A stretch of DNA of 64,000 bases from Natrarchaeobius chitinivorans (GTDB lineage: Archaea; Halobacteriota; Halobacteria; Halobacteriales; Natrialbaceae): positions 1-64,000 of the forward strand of contig NZ_REGA01000020.1 of assembly GCF_003841505.1 (NCBI RefSeq), in the 5' to 3' direction. How positions within the stretch are numbered: the stretch's first letter is position 1; each line of letters starts with the position of its first letter. Positions 24,795 to 33,589 of this stretch are shown here, piece by piece. Both the position numbers and the translations under genes were made by a program. The notes beneath the pieces are model-generated. The model ran no database searches. It worked only from the letters and a program-made list of their open reading frames with translations, and had not been told where the DNA came from.

Positions 24795-25766
24795 TCACGA
24801 CCGAGAGCGGACGCGAACCTCGACCCGATCGTCGATCGCAAACTCGTGGTCCGGACAGACGAGTTTCGCACCGAACCCCTCGTCTCGAGCGCAAAACGTC
24901 GAGAGGCCGGTGATCGGGTCGTCGTTCGCCGTGACGACCACGTCGTCCCACGCGACCGTGCGGCCGTCGTCCCCCTCGAGGGCCCCCACCACGTCGCCTG
25001 CCAGTGAAACGGTCTCCTCGAGGGGTCCGCGAGCGGAAAACCCGTAGACGCCGCCGCCGTCGTAGTGGGGGAGTCCGCCGTCGAGGACGCCCAGCGAACC
25101 GTCGGTCTGTTCGTCGCCGTCGGCCTGTCCGTCGCCCCCAGTCGGCCCGTCATCTCCCGTCGTCTCGACGGCGCTCTCAGCGACGTCCACTCCGATCCCG
25201 ACGAACTCCTCGCCCGGGTTCGGATGCGTCGGCGCGTCGAGGACGGCGTACGTCTCGCCGGTCGCGACGACCGTGCCGGTCCCGTCCCACTCGAGTGGGC
25301 GAACCTCGGTTCCCAGCGCGAGCGGACGCGACCCCGACGCGCGGTGGAGGTTCTGATCCGGGGTTCGAAAGCCCACGTGGAGGTGGTTGTCCACCCACGG
25401 TGCGAAAAAACCCGCCCGAACCAGCGACCCGAGCGAGTCCCCCCGCTGTACGCGGTCGCCGGCCTCGATTGCGGGATCGACGTGGAGGATTCGACAGATC
25501 AGTCCCTCGAGGTCTGCCGGGCCGGAACACTCGAGCAAAATCACGTGGTCACACTCGGGCGCGTAGGGTTTCTGCGGCGCGCGGACGGTTCTGGTCTCGC
25601 GGACGATACCCGACACCGGACTCGGCGCGGCCGACGTCCGACCCCCATCTAACGTATCGGGATAGAGATCGATCGCACAGCCGCGGTCGTGGGCCGGATA
25701 CGGCGAGTTGTAAAGCGAGAAACGGGCGTACTGGGAAAGCAGGGAGGCTGGAAGCGTGAGTGCCAT
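24795..25766 (-). CDS. M23-peptidase-like / biotinyl-lipoyl-fold protein
   Basis: 323 residues from ATG 25766 (MALTLPASLLSQYARF); the longer frame upstream is non-coding. AAPSPVSGIV, then HVDPAIEAGDRVQRGDSLGS and APWVDNHLHVGF give the order of an M23-type LytM fold: the HxH of HLHVGF is the metal motif. An acidic insertion (TTGDDGPTGGDGQADG) lies in the middle. In other proteins this fold cuts peptidoglycan peptides, which archaea lack, so the substrate is unclear. The neighbour upstream is a lipoate-ligase-like protein, divergently placed. Confidence 0.6.
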   Translation of the reverse strand: MALTLPASLLSQYARFSLYNSPYPAHDRGCAIDLYPDTLDGGRTSAAPSPVSGIVRETRTVRAPQKPYAPECDHVILLECSGPADLEGLICRILHVDPAIEAGDRVQRGDSLGSLVRAGFFAPWVDNHLHVGFRTPDQNLHRASGSRPLALGTEVRPLEWDGTGTVVATGETYAVLDAPTHPNPGEEFVGIGVDVAESAVETTGDDGPTGGDGQADGDEQTDGSLGVLDGGLPHYDGGGVYGFSARGPLEETVSLAGDVVGALEGDDGRTVAWDDVVVTANDDPITGLSTFCARDEGFGAKLVCPDHEFAIDDRVEVRVRSRS

Positions 25767-25840
25767 CGGTAGATCGGACTCTCCGATGGAGGTCCCTGTG
25801 AGCCGGGAGCGTTTAGACCCATCGACCCGAACCCCGTCGT

Positions 25841-26584
25841 ATGCTGGTGTTTCGCGGACGGGCGGCGACGATCGAAGCCGACCGTGCAGCGAGCGAGCGG
25901 CTCCGTTCGGTCGCCGCGGGCGGCGAGCCGGCGGTTCGAGTCTGGATACCACACCGCCAGGTCGCGTTCGGCCGACGGGACGCCAACCGCGACGGATACG
26001 GCCGCGCCCGCGAAGCCGCCCGAACGCGGTCGTTTCCGCCGGTCCAGCGCGATGTCGGCGGGCGCGCCGTCGCCTACGACGGCGAGACGACGATCGCGTT
26101 CGCACGCGCCGAACCGGTCGAGGACCTCCGGCAGGGAACCGCAGACCGCTACGAGCGGACGACCGCGGCCGTCGAGTGCGCCCTCTCGAGCGTCGGCTGC
26201 GAGACCGAACGCGGAGAGCCAGACGGCGCGTTCTGTCCGGGAACGCACTCGCTTTCGATACCCGACTCGAGTCCCGATCGGCCGTCCTCGCGGAAAGTCG
26301 TCGGCATCGCACAGCGAGTGAGACGGGACGCCGCGATGACGGCCGGAATCGCCGTCGTCGACGCGCGCGAAGAGATCGTCGACGTGCTCGAGGCAGTGTA
26401 CGACGCGCTCGAGGTCCCGTTCGATCCCGACGCCGTGGGTGCGATCGCGGCGGGTGGCGACGATGTCGTCGACCCCGAGGCGGTTCGATCGTCCCTCGAG
26501 CGAGCGCTGGTCGGCGACGATCGGCCGCGGATTCGACCGATCGCGGATCTCGAGCCCGACTCGGTCGAATCGGGTGTCGAGTAA
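25841..26584 (+). CDS. lipoate-protein ligase/biotin-ligase-like protein
   Basis: 247 residues of the LplA/BPL fold. VQRDVGGRAVAY has the R-x-x-GGR variant of the conserved R-x-x-GGG box, and the Lys in SRKVVGIAQRV is placed like the catalytic or adenylate-binding Lys. It would attach lipoyl groups to a dehydrogenase or glycine-cleavage subunit. The acidic C-terminal tail is haloarchaeal. The changed Gly and lack of a nearby lipoyl-domain gene leave the substrate open. Confidence 0.75.
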   Translation: MLVFRGRAATIEADRAASERLRSVAAGGEPAVRVWIPHRQVAFGRRDANRDGYGRAREAARTRSFPPVQRDVGGRAVAYDGETTIAFARAEPVEDLRQGTADRYERTTAAVECALSSVGCETERGEPDGAFCPGTHSLSIPDSSPDRPSSRKVVGIAQRVRRDAAMTAGIAVVDAREEIVDVLEAVYDALEVPFDPDAVGAIAAGGDDVVDPEAVRSSLERALVGDDRPRIRPIADLEPDSVESGVE

Positions 26585-26713
26585 CCGGTTCGACCGCTTC
26601 GAACCCCGGTGGCCCTTTCGGCCGGTCGACAACCGAAACACTGCAACGTTTTCGGGCCTCGGTCCCGTCCCGTATCGTATGTTGCCACGATTCGGGACGG
26701 AGGAAGCGAAGCG

Positions 26714-27268
26714 ATGACGGACGAGAACGCGCCGACGGCGGATCCGATCTGGACGGAGTTACTCGAGGACGCGGGATCGATCGCGGAAACGTACCGCGAC
26801 GCAGGCTGGGACGTCGTCGTCCTCGAGCCCGTCGATGTCTCCTCGAGCGAGCGCGCGGACCGCTTCGGCCTCGAGGCCGTCGTCTCCGACGCCGAGTACG
26901 ACCTCCTCGAAACGTTGATCGAGGACGAGGACGTCACGTTCGCCGACGCCGAGGTGTACTACCGACCGGCCGACGGTGACGATCGGCGGTTCGCCCTTGC
27001 GGTCGAACGCGACGAGGCGAGCACGACGGCCGTCTGTGTCCCGCTGACCTACTCGATCTCACGGTCGCGTGAGGTCTTCCGGACCGCACTGTCCGAAGAG
27101 GAGTTACTGGTTCACGTCCGAGCGGTCCGTTCCGACGGAGACGACGACACCGACGACGACACCGGTTCGAGAACGGAGGGCGAACAGGACGTCGATTTCG
27201 ACCGGTGGGTCACGTTCTCCCACGACGACCCGTCGCTGTTCCTCGAGGAATCGGACGTTCAGGCCTAG
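26714..27268 (+). CDS. DUF7529-like haloarchaeal protein
   Basis: 184 residues from ATG 26714 (MTDENAPTADPIW). WTELLEDAGSIAETYRDAGWDVVVLEP and VCVPLTYSISRSREVF suit a soluble alpha/beta domain. The Asp-rich C-terminal part (DDDTDDDTG) is a linker. It converges with the DUF5806 gene across the MITE at 27334-27419. The family is known to me only as conserved in haloarchaea; its function is unknown. Confidence 0.6.
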   Translation: MTDENAPTADPIWTELLEDAGSIAETYRDAGWDVVVLEPVDVSSSERADRFGLEAVVSDAEYDLLETLIEDEDVTFADAEVYYRPADGDDRRFALAVERDEASTTAVCVPLTYSISRSREVFRTALSEEELLVHVRAVRSDGDDDTDDDTGSRTEGEQDVDFDRWVTFSHDDPSLFLEESDVQA

Positions 27269-27333
27269 CGCCAGGAGATCGACGCGGCGTCGTCCGACTA
27301 TCGGGGCGACTGACCGATGACTGGCTGTTCCTC

Positions 27334-27419
27334 TTATACGGATTACTGTAACTGTTTACCGGCGCACCCGCGACCTGTGCGGTGGGTGCGCCGGCAATGA
27401 CGGACAGTAAACCGTATTA
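27334..27419. mobile_element. 80-bp palindromic MITE-like element, copy A
   Basis: TACGGATTACTGTAA at the left and its inverse ACAGTAAACCGTA at the right (one mismatch) enclose an inner hairpin, CCGGCGCACCC / GGGTGCGCCGG. The element is flanked by TTA on both sides (27334-27336 and 27417-27419), so a 3-bp target duplication is visible. The right TTA is also the stop codon (TAA) of the opposite-strand DUF5806 gene. Confidence 0.75.
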
Positions 27420-28181
27420 CTCTTCTTCTTGTTCGCGGAGCTCCTGGCTCGCTTCCCGAACTTCCCGCATCACACTCGAGATGCGCTCTTCGGCCTCGAG
27501 TTCGTCCTCGACGGAGAGATCGACCCCCTCCACCTCGAGGAGGAACTTGGCGACTTCCGTCGACTCGTACATCACGTCGTCGAGTTCTTCGGCGGTGAAG
27601 AAATCACACATCGCGCCGTAGAGGAAGGTCGCGCCCGATTTCCGGACTTTCTCCTCGAAGGACGATCTTGCCTGATTGACCGCCTGTGGGGAGTAGGTGT
27701 CGGTCATGAACGGGACGAGTTCGGGCAGGTTCTCGCCGATCTTGGTCATCTCGACGCCGGTCTCGGTGCGAAAATCCGAACAGAGGCGGGCGATCGCCCA
27801 CTCGCGGGCGGTGACGTAGGTCCGGTCCCGCAGGAACTCGTTGACCCGGTCGTACTGGGCCCCGTCCATCTTCGTGAAGCGGGCGTACTTCTGGACGTCC
27901 TCGGGAACGTCCGACTCCTCGGATTCGGGGTCGGGAACGCCCGGCATCGGCGCGTCGTCGGCCGACTCGTCGGTTTCCTCGTCCGGCTGTGCGCTCGAGT
28001 CGGCTCTGCTGTCTGCTTCGTCCACACTCGAGTCTGCCCCGTCGTCTTCTTCGTCCACACTCGAGTCGTCCTCGGTACCCGTCCCCTCCGTGTTGGGTTC
28101 ACGAGCGTCAGCGTTCTCGCTCGGACTCGATCCGGGCGTGGCCGTAAGTTCCGCTTTCGGTGCGTCCGATCCGTCGTCCAT
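27417..28181 (-). CDS. DUF5806 family protein
   Basis: 254 residues. The first 95 residues are an acidic, Ser/Asp-rich disordered leader with repeats (SSVDEEDDGADSSVDEADS). The conserved part YARFTKMDGAQYDRVNEFLR, then MTKIGENLPELVPFMTD, is the haloarchaeal DUF5806 domain. It is cytoplasmic, with no signal peptide. Its stop codon is inside the flank of copy A. No known activity; it is present in most haloarchaea, so a core role is likely. Confidence 0.85.
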   Translation of the reverse strand: MDDGSDAPKAELTATPGSSPSENADAREPNTEGTGTEDDSSVDEEDDGADSSVDEADSRADSSAQPDEETDESADDAPMPGVPDPESEESDVPEDVQKYARFTKMDGAQYDRVNEFLRDRTYVTAREWAIARLCSDFRTETGVEMTKIGENLPELVPFMTDTYSPQAVNQARSSFEEKVRKSGATFLYGAMCDFFTAEELDDVMYESTEVAKFLLEVEGVDLSVEDELEAEERISSVMREVREASQELREQEEE

Positions 28182-28298
28182 GGCCCTCTATTCCCAGACG
28201 CGTGGGATAAGGATTGTTCTCGACTCCGCCTCGCTCGCTCGTCACGATAGAGTGAGGGAACTATAAACGATACTCGAGTTTCGTGACGTTCGACCGGA

Positions 28299-28304
28299 TT
28301 TAAG
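28299..28304 (+). promoter_or_regulatory. TATA-like box of the thiolase gene
   Basis: TTTAAG begins 30 bases before the ATG at 28329; spacing suits a leaderless transcript. Confidence 0.5.
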
Positions 28305-28328
28305 TTCGTGAACGCTGTTCGGTACAGT

Positions 28329-29465
28329 ATGACACAGACACCGGTCGTTGTCGAGGCCGTGCGGACGCCCCAGGGCAAAGAGGACGGCGCGTTTGCGGAC
28401 GTCCGAAGCGAGGACCTCTCGGTTCCACTGATCGACGAGATACTGTCCGAAACCGGTCTATCCGGCGAGGAGATCGACGACCTGATGTGGGGCTGTGCCC
28501 AGCAACGCGGCGAGCAGGGGAACAACCTGGCTCGCGTCATCGCGTTGCTTTCGGAACTGGGCGAAGCCGTCCCGGCGACGACCATCAACCGCTGGTGTGC
28601 GTCCTCGATGCAGGCGGTGATGTCGGCGTCGGACGCGATCACCGCGGGTAACCGCGACGCCATCATCGCCGGCGGCGTCGAGAGTATGAGCCGCGTCCAG
28701 ATGGGGGAGAACATGGGGAGCGTCCACCCGCGGATGGCGGAGCTGTACAACGTCGGCGAGTTACAGATGGGGATGACCGCCGAAAAGGTCGCCGAGGAGT
28801 ACGGCATTAGCCGCGAACAGCAAGACGAGTACGCCGCCAAGAGTCAGCAACGCGCCGTCGAAGCGACCGAAGAGGGGCGGTTCGACGACGAGATCGTTCC
28901 GGTCGAAACCGAAGACGGAACCGTCGAAGAGGACGAGGGGCTGCGACCGGGAACGACCGTCGAGAAACTGGCGGAGTTACCGAGCGTCTTCAAATCCGAT
29001 GGAACGGTCACGCCCGGCAACGCCTCGCAGGTCTCCGACGGCGCGGCCGCGTTGCTCGTCACCAGCGAAGCCTTCGCCGAGGAACACGGCCTCGAGATCC
29101 TCGCGGAGGTCGGCACGAACAACGTCGCTGGCGTCGATCCGACGGTGATGGGGATCGGCCCCGTCCCGGCGACGCGCGGCCTGCTCGAACGAAACGGTCG
29201 TGACATCGACGAGTACGATCTCGTCGAACTGAACGAGGCGTTCGCCAGTCAGTCGGTGTACTCGCGCGAGGAACTCGGCGTAGATCCCGAGCGGTTCAAC
29301 GTCAACGGCGGTGCGATCGCCATCGGCCACCCGCTCGGTGCCTCCGGCGCACGCCTTCCCGTGACGCTGATTCACGAACTCGCTCGGCGCGGTGGCGGCC
29401 TCGGCCTCGCGACGCTCTGTGTCGGGTTCGGTCAGGGCGCAGCGATCGAGTTCGACGTCAACTAA
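28329..29465 (+). CDS. acetyl-CoA C-acyltransferase (thiolase)
   Basis: 378 residues from ATG 28329 ([14 protein letters not shown]), chosen over 28308 because the domain begins here. The nucleophilic Cys is in [10 protein letters not shown], the general base His in [11 protein letters not shown] and the second Cys in LCVGFGQGA. It should condense or cleave acetyl-CoA/acetoacetyl-CoA in the isoprenoid or fatty-acid pathway. The length fits the family. There is no thiolase partner gene, so it is a stand-alone biosynthetic or degradative copy. Confidence 0.9.
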   Translation: MTQTPVVVEAVRTPQGKEDGAFADVRSEDLSVPLIDEILSETGLSGEEIDDLMWGCAQQRGEQGNNLARVIALLSELGEAVPATTINRWCASSMQAVMSASDAITAGNRDAIIAGGVESMSRVQMGENMGSVHPRMAELYNVGELQMGMTAEKVAEEYGISREQQDEYAAKSQQRAVEATEEGRFDDEIVPVETEDGTVEEDEGLRPGTTVEKLAELPSVFKSDGTVTPGNASQVSDGAAALLVTSEAFAEEHGLEILAEVGTNNVAGVDPTVMGIGPVPATRGLLERNGRDIDEYDLVELNEAFASQSVYSREELGVDPERFNVNGGAIAIGHPLGASGARLPVTLIHELARRGGGLGLATLCVGFGQGAAIEFDVN

Positions 29466-29582
29466 CGACCGCCGACGCCGAAACGCATCCTCGAGCGAGC
29501 GCTCGACTCTGCTGGCGCTGTCGGGTTCTCGTTGCGATGCGTTCGCGTTGGGTCACGAATTTTCTCTTCGGGTTCAAAAGGG

Positions 29583-29870
29583 ATGGCGGGCACAGTAGCG
29601 GGTATGATCGCTATCGCTGGTTCGAACGGAGTGTGTAGTACGTCTACGGTGGCGCTCGGACTCGTCGATGCGTTCGCCGAATCCGACACGCCGTCGCTCG
29701 CCATCGACGTGGACAGACGACTCCCGACCCACCACGTCGTCACCGGTCTCGAGGCCGACTCGAGCGCGGTCGAAGTCAGGACGCCGACGACTTCCCGGGT
29801 TCTCGGCGACCACACGTTCGAGGAGGCGACCTCGCCGATCGAATCGCCACCGGGCGCGGATCGGGGGTAA
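29583..29870 (+). pseudogene. MinD/ParA-like N-terminal fragment with lost Walker A
   Basis: 95 residues if the ATG at 29583 is used; the ATG at 29604 (MIAIAGSNG) is an equal alternative. MIAIAGSNGVCSTSTVALGL copies the start of a deviant Walker A domain, in which the conserved Lys and Gly residues (K-G-G-x-G-K) are replaced by Asn, Val, Ser and Thr. The AIDVDRRLPTHHV strand is retained, but the rest of the ATPase is missing. It probably cannot bind ATP. It sits 5 bp before the membrane protein gene, so it may serve as a regulator or be decaying. Confidence 0.55.
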
Positions 29871-29874
29871 ACCG

Positions 29875-31041
29875 ATGGTCGATCTCCCATACGAAACGCT
29901 GCTTGGCGTCTCGTACGGCCTCCTCGTCGGTTTCGTCCCCGCCCTCGCGGTGGGGTCGATCGCCGCTGTGATCGGATTCGTCCGCGACCGGTCGATCCCG
30001 GTCGCCGCGGGTGTCCTCACCGTACCGATCGCAGTCGCGACCGTCGTGGTCGTCGGGGTGGGTGGGTCGGGATCATCGCTCGCCCAGGTGTATCGCCTCT
30101 CGATGGTCGCGCTCGTCGCGGGACTGCTCGGCGCGGTCGCGACGAGCCACGGAAACCGCATCGCGACCGAACTCCCGCGAGATCGAGCGTCTCCGATCGT
30201 TCGCGGACCGACGCTGTCGGCCGACGCGATCGATGCCGTCGACGCCATCGGCCAGGTGACGATCCGACCGACCGGTGCGATCCGCGAGTTCGACGGGTAC
30301 CCACCACTCTCGCCAGCGCTTCGAAGTACCCTCGAGGAGGGTGCCTGGCGGTTTCCGGCCGACCTCCAGTTGGTCGAACTCGAGGCGCGTCTCGAGCGTC
30401 GACTCCGGACCGAACACGAACTCGCCCAGGTCGATGTCTCGGTCGACGGACGCGGACGTGCGACGATCGCCGCCGCCCCGCCGGCGAAAGGTGTCGCGAC
30501 GACGCTCGACGCCGGCGACCGTGCGGTGACGGTAACCGGCCTGCTCCCGACCGGCCTCGCGCCCGGCGACACCGTCGTCGTCGGTGACGACGAGGCAGCC
30601 GTCGACGGTGAGGTGCTCGCGATCGACGACGAACCGATCCGCCAGAGCGAACGCGATCGAGACGAGCGAGCGGGGCCGGTGAGCGCCAGAGAGCATCGCC
30701 GCGCAGACGCCGGAACCGACGGCGGCGAACGACGGCTAACCGTGGCGGTCGAAACGACCGACGCCGGCACACTCCTCGGGGAGTCAACGCGCCGGATCTC
30801 GGTGCGTCCGACCGGAGCAAATCACGAATTCGAAGCGGCGGCGCTTCTCGAGGCGACCGGGCGGCCGGTGACCGCACTCGAACCGGCAGACGACGACGCG
30901 CTCGAACCCGACGCGACGCTCGGCGTACGAACGGGCGACCGCTGGCAGTTCGCGGTCGGCGACTCCGTCCCCGACGGCGTGGATCGTGCGTTCGTCGCCG
31001 AATCACCGCGCTCGACGCGGGAGGTGACCAGCGATGACTGA
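29875..31041 (+). CDS. membrane protein with TrkA-C-like tail
   Basis: 388 residues from ATG 29875 (MVDLPYETLLGVSYG). Three hydrophobic segments in the first 85 residues (LLVGFVPALAVGSIAAVIGF; VLTVPIAVATVVVVGVG; VALVAGLLGAVAT) should span the membrane. The soluble part contains two RCK_C-like modules (VTVTGLLPTGLAPGDTVVV and FAVGDSVPDG). It overlaps the next gene by eight bases, and the two are distant paralogues. A role in cation transport regulation is suggested by the TrkA-C pattern only. Confidence 0.6.
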   Translation: MVDLPYETLLGVSYGLLVGFVPALAVGSIAAVIGFVRDRSIPVAAGVLTVPIAVATVVVVGVGGSGSSLAQVYRLSMVALVAGLLGAVATSHGNRIATELPRDRASPIVRGPTLSADAIDAVDAIGQVTIRPTGAIREFDGYPPLSPALRSTLEEGAWRFPADLQLVELEARLERRLRTEHELAQVDVSVDGRGRATIAAAPPAKGVATTLDAGDRAVTVTGLLPTGLAPGDTVVVGDDEAAVDGEVLAIDDEPIRQSERDRDERAGPVSAREHRRADAGTDGGERRLTVAVETTDAGTLLGESTRRISVRPTGANHEFEAAALLEATGRPVTALEPADDDALEPDATLGVRTGDRWQFAVGDSVPDGVDRAFVAESPRSTREVTSDD

Positions 31042-32176
31042 TCTCGGCCTCGCGATCGATCTGGGCCGACACGCGACGATCGGAGCCGTCGGTACGGGAC
31101 TACTTGCGGTGGCCGTCGGGCTGCTCGCGGCAACGGGCTACCGCTGGGCGTCGACGCGGTCGCCGCCGGCTGGATCGACCGTGATCGTCGCCGTCGCTGC
31201 GGTTTCGGCGTATCTTTCGGCCACCGCCCTCGGAGCGGGGGAGTTCCTCCCGAACGTCCCGCTCGAGCACCCGCTCAGCGCGGGCTACCTGCTCGCGACG
31301 ATGCTCGTCGCTGCAGGGGGAGCGACGGCCGGCAGCCGACTCGGCGACCGGATCGCCTGCCAGCTTCTGGAGATCGCTCGGCTCGATGCGACCGGCGAGG
31401 CGGCGGCCGCCGTTCGCGACGCCAGAGTTGCCGTCGAACTCGAGTTGCCGGAACCGATCGAGACCGTGGAGGGGTATCGAGCGGTCGACGCGGCGGTCGA
31501 ACGCGGTCTCGCCGGCACGACGGTCCGTCTCCCCCACGGACTGGAAACCGAAACGCGTCGCGAGCGCCTCGAGCGCCACGTCGAGCGCGAGTACGGCGTT
31601 GGCTACGCGTCCGTCGAGTTGGGCGACGACGGTACCGTCGAGCGCGTCCGCGTCGGCCGCCGTTCGTCCGGACTCGGATCATTGCTTCCGCCCGGAACCG
31701 TCGCCGTCGCGATCCGGGCCGACCCGTCGCCGAATGCGAGCCTCGGCGATCCCGTCGAAATCCGGTCGGCCGACGACCACGGTCGGTTGATCGCGACCGG
31801 CACGCTTCGAACGGCAACCGGGACGATCGCGACCGTGATCGTCGACGCTGAGTTCGCGGGCGACCTCTCGAGCGACGAGCGCTATCGGCTGGTCACTCGG
31901 CCGGACGAGCCGACCGACGGATACGAGTTCGCCTCGACCCTTCGGACGGCCGAGGAAACCGTGACGACGGTCCGGGTCGACGACGACTCGCCGCTCGCCG
32001 GCGAGTTCGCGGGCTGGCTCCCCGGCCGCGTTCTCGTCGTCGACCGCGACGGCGAGTTGCTGTCGCTCCCGCCGGACAACGAACCCCTCGAGGTCGGCGA
32101 CGAACTCTGGGTGCTCGCCTCGCCGACCGAGTTGGCAGCGTTCGATCCCACCGACGCATCCGACGCAGCGGTATAG
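31034..32176 (+). CDS. membrane protein with TrkA-C-like tail, paralogue
   Basis: 380 residues. Three N-terminal spans (IGAVGTGLLAVAVGLLAATG; TVIVAVAAVSAYLSATALG; AGYLLATMLVAAGG). The C-terminal part PLAGEFAGWLPGRVLVVDRD and LEVGDELWVLASPTEL is the TrkA-C/RCK_C pattern. It overlaps the preceding gene, so they form one operon and probably a hetero-oligomer. Such pairs occur in haloarchaea near potassium functions; no channel pore is visible, so the transport role stays uncertain. Confidence 0.65.
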   Translation: MTDLGLAIDLGRHATIGAVGTGLLAVAVGLLAATGYRWASTRSPPAGSTVIVAVAAVSAYLSATALGAGEFLPNVPLEHPLSAGYLLATMLVAAGGATAGSRLGDRIACQLLEIARLDATGEAAAAVRDARVAVELELPEPIETVEGYRAVDAAVERGLAGTTVRLPHGLETETRRERLERHVEREYGVGYASVELGDDGTVERVRVGRRSSGLGSLLPPGTVAVAIRADPSPNASLGDPVEIRSADDHGRLIATGTLRTATGTIATVIVDAEFAGDLSSDERYRLVTRPDEPTDGYEFASTLRTAEETVTTVRVDDDSPLAGEFAGWLPGRVLVVDRDGELLSLPPDNEPLEVGDELWVLASPTELAAFDPTDASDAAV

Positions 32177-32251
32177 ACGTTCGACTCCACCTGGTACTGA
32201 CTCGCACTATCCGTATGAGGGTTCAAGTAGGGAAGTGGACGAACCACAGTC

Positions 32252-33325
32252 ATGAGCTTCGTCATCGGTCGCGGTTCCGACGCCGAACCGATACAGGCGG
32301 GTCACCTCGGACGGTATCGTGCGCTCGACGGGAGTGAAGGGGCGAAGCTGTACGTCGACCTCGACGGGCCACACGCCATGTTGATCGTCGGGAAACGCGG
32401 CTACGGGAAGTCGTTCACGCTGGGCGTCGTCGCCGAGGAACTGGCGCGTGCGCCGGGTGTCGCGCCCGTAATCGTCGATCCGATGGGCGGCTTCTCGACG
32501 ATCGCCGAACCAGCCGACGGCGAGGCGGTTCCCGTCGACGTCGTCGATCGACCGGCGGTCGCAGCCGACGTCCTCGACCCCCGCTCGTGGTGTTCGCTGC
32601 TCGGCCTCTCGCCCGAAAGCGGGGCAGGCGGACTCGTCTGGCAGGCCGCCCAGGAGGCCGAGACGCTCGAGGCGATGTGCGAGCGGGTCGAGGAGACCGA
32701 CGCGCCGATGACCGACAGGCGCGCGGCGACCAACCACCTGGCGCTCGCGGAGTCGTGGGGTGTGTTCGATCCGGCGGGCCTCGATGCGTCCGACCTCGCC
32801 AGCACGGCGATCACCGTCGTCGACGTCTCCGGACTGGACGCCGCGCCGATGAACGCCGTCTGTCGCGCCATCGCGGAGGCGCTCTACCGAGCCCGGGTCG
32901 ACGAGACGATCGATCGACTCCCGTGGCTCATGATCGACGAGGCCCACACCTTCTTCGACGGCATCGCCGACGCGGCGTTACACACGATCCTCACCCGCGG
33001 ACGTGCGCCGGGAGTCAGCCTCGTCCTCGCGACCCAGCGCCCGAGCGCCGTCACGGACACCGCCATCTCCCAGTCCGACGTGTTGATCTCTCACCGACTG
33101 ACCGCCGAAGCCGACCTCGAGGCGCTGGCTGCCGCCCAGCCGACGTACATGGACGAGTCGCTCGACGAACGACTGCCGACGGAACCCGGCCAGGTCGTCG
33201 TCGTCGACGACGCGACCGAGACGATCCACGCGGCACAGATACGACACCGGGACACCCCACACGGCGGCGCCAGTCCGAGCGCGCGTGAGGTCGTCGGTAT
33301 CGAAACGCGGGCGGCCGACGACTGA
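32252..33325 (+). CDS. HerA-like/DUF87 ATPase
   Basis: 357 residues. A short OB- or barrel-like N terminus (SFVIGRGSDAEPIQAGHLGR), Walker A in VGKRGYGKSFTLGVV, Walker B in LPWLMIDEAHTFF, and the sensor part LVLATQRPSAVTD. These are the marks of hexameric DNA-translocating or membrane-associated HerA-type ATPases. It is about half the size of HerA. No NurA gene is next to it. The last codon TGA is also the left flank of copy B. Confidence 0.85.
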   Translation: MSFVIGRGSDAEPIQAGHLGRYRALDGSEGAKLYVDLDGPHAMLIVGKRGYGKSFTLGVVAEELARAPGVAPVIVDPMGGFSTIAEPADGEAVPVDVVDRPAVAADVLDPRSWCSLLGLSPESGAGGLVWQAAQEAETLEAMCERVEETDAPMTDRRAATNHLALAESWGVFDPAGLDASDLASTAITVVDVSGLDAAPMNAVCRAIAEALYRARVDETIDRLPWLMIDEAHTFFDGIADAALHTILTRGRAPGVSLVLATQRPSAVTDTAISQSDVLISHRLTAEADLEALAAAQPTYMDESLDERLPTEPGQVVVVDDATETIHAAQIRHRDTPHGGASPSAREVVGIETRAADD

Positions 33326-33406
33326 TACTGTCGGCTGTAACTGTGTCGCAACTCTCGCCACACCGGAGCGGCGAGAACCTTGAATGACTTACAGCCGACA
33401 GTATGA
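33323..33406. mobile_element. 78-bp palindromic MITE-like element, copy B
   Basis: TACTGTCGGCTGTAA and its perfect inverse enclose the element 33326-33403; an inner CTCGCC / GGCGAG hairpin is in the middle. Both sides carry TGA (33323-33325 and 33404-33406), a 3-bp duplication, and the first is the stop codon of the HerA-like gene. It is strongly similar to copy C. Confidence 0.8.
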
Positions 33407-33420
33407 CGTAGCTGCTGTCG

Positions 33421-33448
33421 TACGGTTGCTGACTTACAGCAAACCGTA
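33421..33448. repeat. short palindrome, MITE remnant
   Basis: TACGGTTGCTG at 33421-33431 is the inverse of CAGCAAACCGTA at 33437-33448 (one base longer). Its right half matches the right arm of copy D and is followed by TGA. The inner hairpin is missing, so it looks like a deletion derivative of the same family, 15 bp from copy B. Confidence 0.6.
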
Positions 33449-33560
33449 TGAGACAGGTCGCGCTCACATCCAGATGACGTCCAGCAGTCCGTCTCCCATC
33501 GATTCATCCGAGAACCCGCTGAGTATTCGGTGTAATGGGTTCGGATGCTTTGTGCCGGAA

Positions 33561-33568
33561 TTTAAATA
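33561..33568 (+). promoter_or_regulatory. TATA box of the coiled-coil gene
   Basis: TTTAAATA begins 29 bases before the ATG at 33590; a strong archaeal TATA-box sequence at the leaderless spacing. Confidence 0.6.
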
Positions 33569-33589
33569 GGAACGAGGCGAAACTGGGGC

